Of a DNA stretch of 64,000 bases, positions 17,458 through 26,086 are shown piece by piece. The first letter of the stretch is position 1; each line of letters opens with the position of its first letter. This DNA comes from Bacillus massiliglaciei (GTDB taxonomy: Bacteria; Bacillota; Bacilli; Bacillales; DSM-1321): contig NZ_LT622359.1 of the NCBI RefSeq assembly GCF_900098925.1, forward strand, positions 536,152 through 600,151. Direction: 5' to 3'. A program made the position numbers and the translations under genes. Below the pieces are notes generated by a model that saw only the letters and a list, made by a program, of their open reading frames with translations, was not told the DNA's origin and made no database searches.

Positions 17458-18144
17458 ATGATAGAAATGATAGATGTGAAGAAGACGTATTCGAATGGCG
17501 TTTCGGCTATCAATGGTCTGAATGTCAAAATCAAGCCTGGTGAATTTGTATATGTCGTCGGCCAAAGCGGTGCAGGAAAATCGACATTCATTAAACTGAT
17601 GTACCGGGAAGAAAAACCGACAAGCGGCAGTATCCTTGTCAATGGGCTGAATCTTACTAAACTTAGAAACTCTAAAGTTCCGTTATTCAGACGGAATATC
17701 GGGATGGTTTTCCAAGATTTTAAACTATTGCAGAATTATTCAGTATATGAAAATGTGGCTTTTGCGATGGAAGTTATTGAAAAAGACAAAGAATCCATTA
17801 AAACCCGCGTTATGGAAGTTCTTGATTTGGTGGGAATCAAGCATAAAGCAAGAATGCTTCCATCTGAGTTATCCGGCGGAGAGCAGCAGAGGGTGGCCAT
17901 TGCCCGTTCGATTGTCAATGAACCCAAGGTAGTCATCGCTGATGAACCGACAGGAAATTTGGATCCGGAAACTTCATGGGAAATTATGAATATTTTCGAA
18001 ACCATTAATAACAGCGGCACGACAGTCATTATGGCAACTCATAACAGAGATATCGTAAATAATATGAAACACCGCGTAATTGCTATAGAAGGCGGAAAAA
18101 TTGTTCGTGATGAGCAGCAAGGAGATTATGGTTATGAAATTTAG
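17458..18144 (+). CDS. ftsE: cell division ABC ATPase FtsE
   Basis: A 228-residue ABC ATPase with Walker A GQSGAGKST (residues 35-43), a Q-loop MVFQDFKLL, the signature LSGGEQQRVAIARSI and Walker B VVIADEPTGNLDPE. With FtsX it forms a complex that does not transport but activates cell-wall hydrolases across the membrane in response to ATP hydrolysis. It overlaps ftsX by about 11 bases, showing translational coupling. A TATAAT at about 17338 could be the -10 of its promoter. The next cell-wall gene downstream encodes an M23 hydrolase with a coiled coil, a likely target. Confidence 0.97.
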   Translation: MIEMIDVKKTYSNGVSAINGLNVKIKPGEFVYVVGQSGAGKSTFIKLMYREEKPTSGSILVNGLNLTKLRNSKVPLFRRNIGMVFQDFKLLQNYSVYENVAFAMEVIEKDKESIKTRVMEVLDLVGIKHKARMLPSELSGGEQQRVAIARSIVNEPKVVIADEPTGNLDPETSWEIMNIFETINNSGTTVIMATHNRDIVNNMKHRVIAIEGGKIVRDEQQGDYGYEI

Positions 18145-19027
18145 AACATTGCTCCGGCACTTCCGTGAAAGTTTTAAAAACATCCGCCGAAACGGCTGGA
18201 TGACCTTTGCTTCAGTTAGTGCAGTAACAGTAACATTAATTTTAGTCGGTGTATTTGCCGTCATCATGCTGAACCTTAATCATATGGCGAAAAATGTTGA
18301 AGATGATGTAGAAATCAGGGTGCATATCGACAATGCAGCAAATGATGCAGATAGAAAAGCGATAGAGGATAAACTGAATTCCTTGGCCGGTGTGCAAAAC
18401 GTGACATTCTCTCCGAAGGAAAAAGAGCTATCGAACCTTATTTCTGATTTAGGAGAAAATGGAGATGTATTCAAACCATTCGAGCAGGATAATCCGCTTC
18501 GAGATGTGTTTGTGGTTACGACAAAAACTCCGGATGATGTGATCAGTGTTGCAAAAAAAGCAGAAAAATATAACTATGTACAAAGCGTTAAATATGGACA
18601 AGGATATGTTGAAAATCTCTTCAGCTTTGTGGATATAGCCAGGAATATTGGAATTGTCCTTATTATCGGCCTGCTATTCACAGCCATCTTTTTAATCTCC
18701 AATACTATTAAAATCACAATCATGGCCCGCAGGAAAGAAATCGAGATTATGCGGCTTGTCGGTGCGACCAATACATTCATCCGCTGGCCATTCTTCCTGG
18801 AAGGTTTATGGTTGGGCATACTCGGCTCTATTATTCCAATTGCACTCATTGCAGCAGGTTATAAGAAGCTTTACGAATATGCTACTCCGCAAATCACAAT
18901 TGAATTCATTGAATTGCTTCCTTCGAGCCCATTCATCTATCAAATTGCTTTGATATTGATTGCAATCGGTGCCTTGATTGGGATATGGGGAAGTGTTATG
19001 TCCGTCCGCAAGTTCTTGAAAGTTTAA
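18134..19027 (+). CDS. ftsX: cell division protein FtsX
   Basis: A 297-residue protein with four membrane segments: one near residues 25-45 after RNGWMTFASVSAVTVTLI, then a large extracellular loop (about 50-165), then three C-terminal helices in the FtsX/MacB fold. The extracellular loop is where FtsX contacts hydrolase coiled coils. ATG 18134 gives nine-base spacing from AAGGAG; ATG 18128 is also in frame but too close. It forms the FtsEX complex with the upstream ATPase. A hairpin follows the stop codon. Confidence 0.96.
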   Translation: MKFRTLLRHFRESFKNIRRNGWMTFASVSAVTVTLILVGVFAVIMLNLNHMAKNVEDDVEIRVHIDNAANDADRKAIEDKLNSLAGVQNVTFSPKEKELSNLISDLGENGDVFKPFEQDNPLRDVFVVTTKTPDDVISVAKKAEKYNYVQSVKYGQGYVENLFSFVDIARNIGIVLIIGLLFTAIFLISNTIKITIMARRKEIEIMRLVGATNTFIRWPFFLEGLWLGILGSIIPIALIAAGYKKLYEYATPQITIEFIELLPSSPFIYQIALILIAIGALIGIWGSVMSVRKFLKV

Positions 19028-19035
19028 TTGCCTCT

Positions 19036-19057
19036 CTCTCCCGGTGATCCGGGAGGG
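19036..19057 (+). terminator. hairpin after ftsX
   Basis: CTCTCCCGG and CCGGGAGGG form a strong stem with a TGAT loop. The T tract after it is poor, so it may attenuate rather than terminate. Confidence 0.5.
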
Positions 19058-19116
19058 AATTTCTAATAAAATCCAAATTATGCTCTGTTGTGGGTGTAAC
19101 TGAACGAGAGTTGCCT

Positions 19117-19145
19117 TTGACAACAAGTTCTACTACATATAGAAA
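19117..19145 (+). promoter_or_regulatory. candidate sigma-A promoter for the M23 hydrolase
   Basis: TTGACA at 19117-19122 and TAGAAA at 19140-19145 are 17 bases apart. The -35 is perfect and the -10 is weak. Confidence 0.45.
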
Positions 19146-19173
19146 CAGAAGCCAGGGGAAGGGGAACAGCAGC

Positions 19174-20520
19174 TTGAATAAGAAAATTATCTCATTCAGT
19201 ACAGCGATTTTGCTTGGACTGAGCAGTGTAGCAGCATTGCCGGTTGCAAAAGCAGAGTCCTTATCCGATTTAAATGATCAAAAGAATTCCATTCAGGAGA
19301 AACGTTCTAACGTAAATTCTGATATTAATAAGACAGATAAGAAGATTAATAAAATTGAATCTTCGAAACTGTCAGCAGAAGAACAGATTGAAGAATTATC
19401 AGCGAAAATTGATGAATCTAATAAGAAAATTGACGCAAAAAACGCAGAAATAGCAGCAACAAAGGAAGAAATTGAGAAACTGAAAAAAGAAATTGAAGTC
19501 ATTAAAGAAAGAATTGAAAAAAGAAATGAAGTCTTGAAAGAGAGAGCCCTTTCTTTCCAAGAATCTGGCGGAAATGCCAACTATACAGCTGTTCTATTTG
19601 GATCATCCGATTTCAGTGATTTCATTGAACGTGTCGGAGCAGTGGCTACCATTGCCGAGGCAGACAGACAGATTCTGAAAGAACAGGAAGCTGATAAAAA
19701 GGCTTTGGAAGAAAAGCAGGCATCTGTAGAGGAGAAGCTTGCTAAGCTGGAAGATATGAAGAAAGAGCTTGAAGCAATCAAAGCAGATCTAAATGATCAA
19801 AAGAAAGAAAAAGATGCATTAGTAGAAAAACTGAAAGAACAGAAAAAACATGCGGAAGATGAAAAAATGAGTCTTCAAGAAGAAGAAGAGACTCTTGCAG
19901 CTCAGGAAAGTGCAGTTAAAGCTGCGATTGAACTGGAAAAAAGCAGACTTGCTGAGTTAGAAGCAGCCCGTAAAAAAGCAGCCGAAGAAGCGAAGAAGCG
20001 CGCAGCACAAGAAGCGGCCGCACAAAAAGCAGCAGAATCTCAGAAGAGTGCAAGCAGCAATTCAAGCAGCTCAGGCAGCTCAAGCAGCAGCGCACCTGTT
20101 TCTGCTGCACCAGCCGTATCATCTGGTATGTTCACAAACCCAAGTGCGGGTGTTGTAACATCTTCAATGGGCCCGCGCTGGAACAAGCAGCATGCAGGAA
20201 TTGATATTGCGAAAGCTGGCACTGTGCCGGTTGTAGCAGCAGCTGATGGAGTAGTGAGCCGTTCTTATACTTCATCTTCTTACGGGAATGTTGTATTTAT
20301 TACACACCGCATCAATGGTAAGACTTGGACAACTGTCTATGCGCACTTAAGACAAAGAATGGCAAGTCAAGGTCAAGTTGTAGCAAAAGGTCAGCAAATT
20401 GGAATCATGGGTAACACTGGTCACTCATTTGGCCAGCATTTACACTTCGAAATTCATAACGGCGAGTGGAATGCTGCAAAATCTAACGCAGTGAATCCAT
20501 TAAACTACGTAAATTATTAA
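19174..20520 (+). CDS. secreted murein hydrolase: coiled coil plus M23 (LytM) domain
   Basis: A 448-residue protein starting at TTG 19174 (AAGGGGAA upstream). It has a signal peptide (NKKIISFSTAILLGLSSVAALPVAKA), a long two-part coiled coil at residues about 30-275, an Ala/Lys-rich stretch, a Ser-rich linker and a C-terminal peptidase M23 domain from about residue 325. Zinc ligands look intact: His340 and Asp344 in HAGID, and the HLH at 422-424. So it should be an active glycyl/DD-endopeptidase, unlike degenerate EnvC. The coiled-coil-plus-hydrolase design is that of FtsEX partners such as CwlO, PcsB and EnvC. B. subtilis has ctpB directly after ftsX and encodes its FtsEX partner CwlO, an NlpC/P60 enzyme, elsewhere. 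FtsEX control of this enzyme is inferred from architecture and linkage. Confidence 0.93.
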   Translation: MNKKIISFSTAILLGLSSVAALPVAKAESLSDLNDQKNSIQEKRSNVNSDINKTDKKINKIESSKLSAEEQIEELSAKIDESNKKIDAKNAEIAATKEEIEKLKKEIEVIKERIEKRNEVLKERALSFQESGGNANYTAVLFGSSDFSDFIERVGAVATIAEADRQILKEQEADKKALEEKQASVEEKLAKLEDMKKELEAIKADLNDQKKEKDALVEKLKEQKKHAEDEKMSLQEEEETLAAQESAVKAAIELEKSRLAELEAARKKAAEEAKKRAAQEAAAQKAAESQKSASSNSSSSGSSSSSAPVSAAPAVSSGMFTNPSAGVVTSSMGPRWNKQHAGIDIAKAGTVPVVAAADGVVSRSYTSSSYGNVVFITHRINGKTWTTVYAHLRQRMASQGQVVAKGQQIGIMGNTGHSFGQHLHFEIHNGEWNAAKSNAVNPLNYVNY

Positions 20521-20536
20521 TTAAATGATTTTAAAT

Positions 20537-20567
20537 CAGTCAGGAGCTTGCTCCTGGCTGTTTTTTT
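20537..20567 (+). terminator. terminator after the M23 hydrolase, with its T tract hit by an insertion sequence
   Basis: CAGTCAGGAG and CTCCTGGCTG form the stem, followed by TTTTTTT. The adjacent T7G is the 8-bp target duplication of the ISL3-type element. Confidence 0.93.
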
Positions 20568-20568
20568 G

Positions 20569-21943
20569 GGCTCTATACTATTTGTTGGGGTATCCATACA
20601 ATTGTTTGCATAAAAAATGCACGCAAACATCCAATTCTTTTATACTTGAGTTGCCTAGAAACAAGTAGAGAATGGAGTTGCGTGCACATGAATTTTACCA
20701 TGAATATTCCCGGTTTAAAAGGGGTTACCATTTTAAAAGTAGAGCAGGTGGAGGAAACGATGAGGGTATATGTGGAGATGGAACGCAGCCTCCAGCAGTG
20801 CCCTGACTGCGGAGCTCCCACCTCCCGTGTTCACGACTACCGGATCCAAAAGGTTAAGCACTTAAAGTGGTTTGAGAGGAAGACGGATTTATTCTACAAA
20901 CGCAGACGGTATGTCTGTGCATGCGGGAAGCGTTTTTCGGAACAAAACCCGTTCGTACAGCGTTACCAGCGTACATCTATTGAATGGAATCAGGCCGTGG
21001 GCATACGGGCGATTAAAGGAAAGACCTTTAAAGAAACGGGGGAAACCTACGGTTCTTCGTCTTCTACTATTGTCCGCCGGTTTGACCGTTTGGCTCGGAG
21101 TGAAATACGTTCTGTGGAAAAGCTGCCTTCTGTGATTGCCATTGATGAGTATAAAGGAGATACACGAGAAGGAAAATACCAGCTCATCATTGCCGATGGA
21201 ATCACCAAAAAGCCCTTAGATATCCTGCCTAATCGCTATAAGAATACGATTAAACACTATCTTCAAAAGTATGGGGACCAGGTTCAGGTGGTGATCATGG
21301 ACATGAGCCATTCTTTTAAATCGGCGGTTCAAAGTGCCTTAGGCCGCCCTGTGATTGTGGCCGATCGCTTTCATTTCTGCCGGTATGTCTATTGGGCGCT
21401 GGACGGTGTCCGGAGAAGGGTACAGAAAGAGTTTCACCCGTATGACCGCAAGAAGTGCAAACGTATGAAGCATGTCTTTCACAAGGCCTCCGACCGCCTG
21501 ACAGAAGAAGACAGATGGCATCTGCATCGTTATTTGGATATGTCGGAAGAGCTTAAAAAAGCGTACGAATTAAAGGAAACCTATCGTGGCTGGTTTGTTC
21601 AGGCGAAGGAATCTGGATCGGAAGATATAGGGAAGGTCAAACAGGGCCTGAGAGACTTTTATCGACGGGTCCAGGACTCTGGCATTCCTGAAATGGAGAA
21701 AGCCATTACCACGCTCCAAAATTGGCAGACAGAAATCTTAAACAGCTTTGTTTATGGGTATTCGAATGGTTTTTTAGAAGGGATCAACAATTCAACGAAG
21801 GTTCTTAAGCGAAATGCGTATGGATTCAGGAATTTCAGCCGTTTTCGGGCAAAAATATTATTAACCCATCAGTTTAAAGGAATTGGGATACATATTGGTT
21901 AGGGATGGCGATCAGTCGCCACCCCAACATTTGACGGAGAACC
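20569..21943 (+). mobile_element. complete ISL3-family insertion sequence
   Basis: A 1375-bp element. The left end, beginning GGCTCTATACT and running to TTGTTGGGGT (20569-20591), and the right end at 21921-21943, whose complement begins GGTTCTCCGTC and ends ATGTTGGGGT, match at about 15 of 23 positions, including a perfect inner octamer. It is flanked by an exact 8-bp direct repeat TTTTTTTG (20561-20568 and 21944-21951), the duplication length typical of ISL3. One intact transposase gene fills it, so it may be active and recent. Confidence 0.93.
20688..21902 (+). CDS. ISL3-family transposase
   Basis: A 404-residue transposase. The N-terminal zinc-finger region is CPDC ... CACGKRF (residues about 37-90), followed by a helix-turn-helix, and a DDE domain with Asp in VIAIDEYKG, Asp in VIMDMSHSFK and Glu in YSNGFLEGINNSTKVLKR. 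The ATG at 20688 (GAATGGAG upstream) fits the family N-terminus MNFTMNIPGLKGV. It is uninterrupted, fills the insertion sequence, and is oriented with the neighbouring hydrolase and ctpB. Confidence 0.95.
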   Translation: MNFTMNIPGLKGVTILKVEQVEETMRVYVEMERSLQQCPDCGAPTSRVHDYRIQKVKHLKWFERKTDLFYKRRRYVCACGKRFSEQNPFVQRYQRTSIEWNQAVGIRAIKGKTFKETGETYGSSSSTIVRRFDRLARSEIRSVEKLPSVIAIDEYKGDTREGKYQLIIADGITKKPLDILPNRYKNTIKHYLQKYGDQVQVVIMDMSHSFKSAVQSALGRPVIVADRFHFCRYVYWALDGVRRRVQKEFHPYDRKKCKRMKHVFHKASDRLTEEDRWHLHRYLDMSEELKKAYELKETYRGWFVQAKESGSEDIGKVKQGLRDFYRRVQDSGIPEMEKAITTLQNWQTEILNSFVYGYSNGFLEGINNSTKVLKRNAYGFRNFSRFRAKILLTHQFKGIGIHIG

Positions 21944-22095
21944 TTTTTTTGTGTCTTTTCGGTCTGGCAATCATTCGTCAGAGGGCGTTTTTCCTTCAGG
22001 ATCTAGGCCACTCGCGGCTCGTCACTTTTCTCTCCTCATAATTTCAGAAAAGAAATCATATAGTGAAATAGATTGAAAGAGAAAAGGAGCGTAAT

Positions 22096-23523
22096 ATGGT
22101 GAGAAAATGGACAATTCCCCTGAGCGTGGCTGTCTCTCTCACTGTGGGGGCGGCCGGCGGGATGTATTGGACGGCATCTGAACAGGATGAGAAGCAAACT
22201 GAACAAAAGCAAACGGAAGGAGAAGCAGAATGGGGCAAAATGGAACAAGCTTACAACTTAATTAAAAATCAATATGTGGAAAAGGTAGAGGACAAGCAAT
22301 TGATGGAAGGCGCCATCCAAGGCATGCTCTCCACATTGAAGGACCCTTATTCGGTTTATATGAACAAAGAAACAGCGAAGCAATTTAATGAAGCATTGGA
22401 TTCCTCATTTGAAGGGATCGGAACGGAAATCGGCATGGAGGATGACAAAATTATCGTCGTTTCCCCGTATAAAGATTCGCCGGCAGAAAAGGCTGGATTA
22501 AAACCGAAGGATCAGATTCTTAAGATTGACGGGAAGAGCATAGAAGGGTTGGATCTGTACGAAACCAGGTTGAAAATCAGAGGGGAAAAAGGGACGGCCG
22601 TTGAGCTGGAGATTAAACGTTCAGGTGTAGCGGACCCTATTGTCATGAAAATTATGAGAGAGGAAATACCCCTGCAGAGTGTCTTTTCTTCTTTGAAAAA
22701 AGAAGCAGGTGAAAACATTGGCTATATTGAGCTGACTTCATTTTCCGAAAATACGGCAGCCGATTTTAAAAAAGAACTGACAAATCTTGAAAAAGAGGGC
22801 ATAGATGGTTTAGTGATTGATGTAAGAGGCAATCCGGGAGGGCTGCTTTCGAGTGTCCAGGAAATTCTTTCTGAACTTATACCGAAAGACAAGCCGTATT
22901 TACAGATTGCAGAAAGGAATGGAAATACGCAATCCTTCTATACTGAATTAAAGCAAAAAAAGGAGTATCCGATTGCGGTTCTTACGGATAAAGGAAGTGC
23001 ATCCGCATCAGAAATATTGGCAGGAGCTCTGCAGGAAGCAGGAGGGTACCCGCTGATTGGAGAAAAGACTTTCGGAAAAGGGACCGTTCAGCAAGCAATG
23101 CCCCTCGGTGACGGCAGCAATTTGAAACTGACTTTATATAAATGGCTGACTCCGGACGGGCATTGGATTCACAAGAAAGGGATCAAGCCGGATCTTTCAG
23201 TGAAGCAGCCTTCCTATTTTAATGTGCACCAACTGACAGTAGAGAAGGCTATGCAGCGCGATATGAATGATGATCAAGTGAAATATGCACAGGATATGCT
23301 AAGAGGACTGGGCTTCGAGACGGGCAGAACAGATGGCTATTTTGACAAACAAACGGAGTTTGCAGTCAAGGCCTTTCAAAAGCGGGAAAAGCTGAAGGAA
23401 ACAGGAAAGCTGGATGAAAAAACGGCTTCAAGGCTGCAAGCTGATGTCTTAGAGAAAATTCAAGATGAGTCAAATGATGTACAGCTCCTGACTGCTTTGA
23501 AATATATTGCGGGAAAAGAATAG
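22096..23523 (+). CDS. ctpB: carboxy-terminal processing protease CtpB
   Basis: A 475-residue S41 serine protease. An N-terminal membrane anchor (WTIPLSVAVSLTVGAAGGMYW) is followed by a PDZ domain (residues about 100-185), the protease core with catalytic Ser303 in GSASASE and Lys328 in TFGKGTVQ (the 25-residue spacing seen in CtpB), and a C-terminal peptidoglycan-binding-like domain (residues about 390-450, MLRGLGFETGRTDGYFDKQTEFAVKAF). In B. subtilis CtpB cleaves SpoIVFA in the intermembrane space to activate pro-sigma-K processing. AAAAGGAG precedes the ATG. The ISL3 element lies immediately upstream and may affect its promoter region. Confidence 0.95.
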   Translation: MVRKWTIPLSVAVSLTVGAAGGMYWTASEQDEKQTEQKQTEGEAEWGKMEQAYNLIKNQYVEKVEDKQLMEGAIQGMLSTLKDPYSVYMNKETAKQFNEALDSSFEGIGTEIGMEDDKIIVVSPYKDSPAEKAGLKPKDQILKIDGKSIEGLDLYETRLKIRGEKGTAVELEIKRSGVADPIVMKIMREEIPLQSVFSSLKKEAGENIGYIELTSFSENTAADFKKELTNLEKEGIDGLVIDVRGNPGGLLSSVQEILSELIPKDKPYLQIAERNGNTQSFYTELKQKKEYPIAVLTDKGSASASEILAGALQEAGGYPLIGEKTFGKGTVQQAMPLGDGSNLKLTLYKWLTPDGHWIHKKGIKPDLSVKQPSYFNVHQLTVEKAMQRDMNDDQVKYAQDMLRGLGFETGRTDGYFDKQTEFAVKAFQKREKLKETGKLDEKTASRLQADVLEKIQDESNDVQLLTALKYIAGKE

Positions 23524-23527
23524 AAAG

Positions 23528-23563
23528 AAAAAGTTCAGAATGGGTGCATTCTGAACTTTTTTG
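23528..23563 (+). terminator. terminator after ctpB
   Basis: AAAAGTTCAGAATG and CATTCTGAACTTTT form a 14-pair stem with a GGTG loop, followed by T. Confidence 0.95.
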
Positions 23564-23754
23564 TTTCCATAGAAAAGCCCATCCATTCCAAGCGGAGAAA
23601 TAAATTCCTAATACGGAAATCAACAGATGACTATAAGCTTATAAACCTTGGAATCACAGGTTTTTTTCTCATCTATCAGATGCAGGGCAGTGATTGTTTT
23701 GATAGAATAGCATATAGAGACTAAGTTATTGACGATAAGGTTGGTGGGGAAAAA

Positions 23755-24951
23755 TTGACTTCTGATTGGCTGATTGCATGTTTAATAGGGGCAGGTAAAC
23801 TATTTCTGCATCCATTGTTTTATCTATCGATCCTCCTAAGCTGTTTGATCGGCTATTTACGAGTAAAGCGTGAGAGGAGAATGTTTACGGCTAAAGTCTT
23901 TCCTGTAACACTTGAAATCCGTTCATTATTTTCCTGGGGCATCTTATTGGGAATACTATTATCGATTTTAACTCTTGGAATCGGTATTGTGATCACCTGG
24001 CCAGCGGTCATCGTGATGGGAGCTCTCAGTATTCTTCTATCATGGAGTTTCAAGCTGCTGTCTCCTGCATACACAGCAGGAATCACTTTTTTTCTTCTTT
24101 ATTTTTTACAGGCTCTAGATATCGAAATTCCTTATCTTCAGTCTTTTTCAGAACAAATGAATGATGCAATTTATCCCGCCCTCGCCTTGTTGATCGGCTT
24201 GTTGATTATAGCGGAAGGTGTTCTTATCCAAAAAAATGCTGCAAAGAATCCATCTCCCCATCTGAAGCTGTCATCCAGAGGCCAGCCTGTAGGAGTCTAT
24301 TTATCCAAGCGGCTCTGGATGGTGCCGATGTTTGTGCTTCTTCCAGGAGAAGGCCTGTCAGCCATTTTTGATTGGTACCCTGTATTTACAGCAGGTGAAA
24401 CTTCTTTCACTCCTCTTCTTCTTCCATATATGCTGGGCTTCTCCCAGCAGGTAAAGGGCAGGCTGCCGGAAGAAGCCATTCGCACGCACGGAAGGCTTAT
24501 CATTACTTTAGGAGCGGCTGTCACTGCAGCAGCCATTTTATCCTATTGGACGGTTATTGCTGCCATAGCAGCGGCTGGAATCGCAGTGCTGGGACGTGCA
24601 TTGATCGCTATTTTGCAAAATGCTGCTGACCGTAAATCCGGGTTTTATTTTTCAAAAAGCAGCAAGGGAGTCAAAGTGCTTGGAGTTTATCCAAACTCTC
24701 CGGCTGATAAAATGGGGTTAAAAAAAGGGGAAGTCATTTCTAAAATCAATGGTACCAAAGTGAAGGACGAATCTGAATTCTATTTAGCTCTCCAAAAAAA
24801 TCGGGCTCATTGTAAATTGGAAGTGATCGGTACAAATGGACAGATGCGCTTTGTCCAAAGAGCTTTATTTGAAGGCGAACATTATGAACTGGGCGTGCTG
24901 TTTATAGAAGGATTCAGCTCCTCACAAATCGGAAGTGCCGAAAGTGTGTGA
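23755..24951 (+). CDS. minJ: MinJ-like division topological determinant
   Basis: A 398-residue protein with a hydrophobic N-terminal two thirds of about seven to eight membrane segments and a C-terminal PDZ domain (residues about 300-385; GVKVLGVYPNSPADKMGLKKGEVISKINGTKV). This is the layout of MinJ (YvjD), which bridges DivIVA and MinD at septum and poles. The start is TTG 23755 behind GGTGGGG. B. subtilis has swrA between ctpB and minJ; here only about 230 bp separate them and no swrA is present. Confidence 0.9.
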   Translation: MTSDWLIACLIGAGKLFLHPLFYLSILLSCLIGYLRVKRERRMFTAKVFPVTLEIRSLFSWGILLGILLSILTLGIGIVITWPAVIVMGALSILLSWSFKLLSPAYTAGITFFLLYFLQALDIEIPYLQSFSEQMNDAIYPALALLIGLLIIAEGVLIQKNAAKNPSPHLKLSSRGQPVGVYLSKRLWMVPMFVLLPGEGLSAIFDWYPVFTAGETSFTPLLLPYMLGFSQQVKGRLPEEAIRTHGRLIITLGAAVTAAAILSYWTVIAAIAAAGIAVLGRALIAILQNAADRKSGFYFSKSSKGVKVLGVYPNSPADKMGLKKGEVISKINGTKVKDESEFYLALQKNRAHCKLEVIGTNGQMRFVQRALFEGEHYELGVLFIEGFSSSQIGSAESV

Positions 24952-25038
24952 AAGGAAGAATGATTTTTCGCCATTCGTACGATAATGAAAGTAAACGTAT
25001 AAAAGTTAATTTCAGTATTTAAAGTAAGGACGGATTGA

Positions 25039-25416
25039 ATGAATTTCAATAAAATGTTTGAACTGACAGAAAAAACGGAGATCGATACGGAGTCACTTAT
25101 AACCAAAGTAAATACGGATTTTCTGACCCTCTATCAACAGAAAAACATCAATAGCTACACAGAAACCTTAAAGGATCTATTGGAACTTGCCGTGCATCTA
25201 GAATATGATTTTGTCCTGAAATATTTTGGTGCAGCTCCTATTGCTTTTCCTGATGAAAGGTATCAGTTCCAAGAAATCTTCAAGTGTATGGGTACAAGAA
25301 AGGGAAATAAGGATTGGTTCCTTAATCTCTTTAGCTTATTTCTAGGAACAGCTGCCGTGTTTAATTTTGATATGAGTGAAGTTGAAAAAAATTTCTTAGA
25401 AGAGAAGGACAGCTAA
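25039..25416 (+). CDS. hypothetical protein, 125 residues
   Basis: I do not recognise this protein. It is soluble and mainly helical, and contains LKDLLELAVHLEYDFVLKYFG, AFPDERYQFQEIFKCMG and FLNLFSLFLGTAAVFNFDMSEVEKNF. There is no signal peptide, clear membrane helix or catalytic motif; one cysteine is present. It starts at ATG 25039 with AAGGACGG upstream and lies 88 bases after minJ, ending at a bidirectional terminator shared with yceI. It may be co-transcribed with minJ. Its base composition is slightly more AT-rich than its neighbours. Confidence 0.7.
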   Translation: MNFNKMFELTEKTEIDTESLITKVNTDFLTLYQQKNINSYTETLKDLLELAVHLEYDFVLKYFGAAPIAFPDERYQFQEIFKCMGTRKGNKDWFLNLFSLFLGTAAVFNFDMSEVEKNFLEEKDS

Positions 25417-25432
25417 GGATCTTTCTAGTCAT

Positions 25433-25472
25433 AAAAAAGGGCATCGGGAAAACATTCCCAATGCCCTTTTTA
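25433..25472. terminator. bidirectional terminator between the 125-residue gene and yceI
   Basis: AAAAAGGGCAT(C)GGGA pairs with TCCC(A)ATGCCCTTTTT, with A runs before and T runs after, so it works in both directions for two convergent genes. Confidence 0.93.
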
Positions 25473-26006
25473 TTATGCTTCTGGAGCAGCTTCGAATTCT
25501 AGTGAAATGGTAATTTGGTCACCGACAAGAACGCCGCCAGTTTCAAGCGCTGAATTCCAAGTCAAGCCGAAGTCACTTCTCTTAATTTTACCTTTGCCGC
25601 TGAAACCGGCTTTTGTGTTGCCCCATGGGTCCTGTCCTTGACCTTCAAACGTGATAGAGAAGGTTTCGGGGCGGGTTACTCCAAGGATGGTAACGTCTCC
25701 TGTAACATCATACTCGTCTTCGTCTGTCTTTTTAATATCAGTCGATTTGAACGTGATGACCGGGTTGTTTTCTGTATCGAAGAAATCTGCTGAACGCAAG
25801 TGATTGTCACGGTCTTCGTTACGTGTATCGATGCTTGCTGCCTGGATAGTGAATTCGATGTCAGCAGTTGTTAAATCAGCAGGGTCTGCAGTAACGTTTG
25901 CAGTGAAATCGTTGAAGCTTCCTTTTACCTTTGCAATCATCATGTGTTTAACTGAAAATTCTATAGAACTGTGGGTCGGGTCAATTGTCCATTTTGTTTT
26001 TGTCAT
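25473..26006 (-). CDS. yceI: YceI family polyisoprenoid-binding-like protein
   Basis: A 177-residue lipocalin-like beta-barrel protein of the YceI family: KWTIDPTHSSIEFSVKHMMIAKVKGSFNDF at the N-terminus, HLRSADFFDTENNPVITFKST in the middle and KRSDFGLTWNSALETGGVLVGDQITI near the end. There is no signal peptide, as is usual for the Bacillus form. Members bind isoprenoid chains; the biological role is not established. It has its own consensus promoter with a downstream perfect palindrome, so expression is probably repressor-controlled. Confidence 0.95.
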   Translation of the reverse strand: MTKTKWTIDPTHSSIEFSVKHMMIAKVKGSFNDFTANVTADPADLTTADIEFTIQAASIDTRNEDRDNHLRSADFFDTENNPVITFKSTDIKKTDEDEYDVTGDVTILGVTRPETFSITFEGQGQDPWGNTKAGFSGKGKIKRSDFGLTWNSALETGGVLVGDQITISLEFEAAPEA

Positions 26007-26054
26007 TTTAATATTCCTCCATTAACATTGTTTTAGTTTGTCTCAAAATAAAAT

Positions 26055-26070
26055 ATCTTTAATTAAAGAT
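26055..26070. promoter_or_regulatory. 16-bp perfect palindrome, probable operator of yceI
   Basis: ATCTTTAATTAAAGAT is a perfect inverted repeat lying just downstream of the yceI -10 element, around +10 to +25, where a bound repressor would block transcription. The shape is like MarR or DUF24-family operators (MhqR/YodB type). The regulator is not encoded nearby. Confidence 0.65.
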
Positions 26071-26086
26071 TATTGAATATAGTGTA

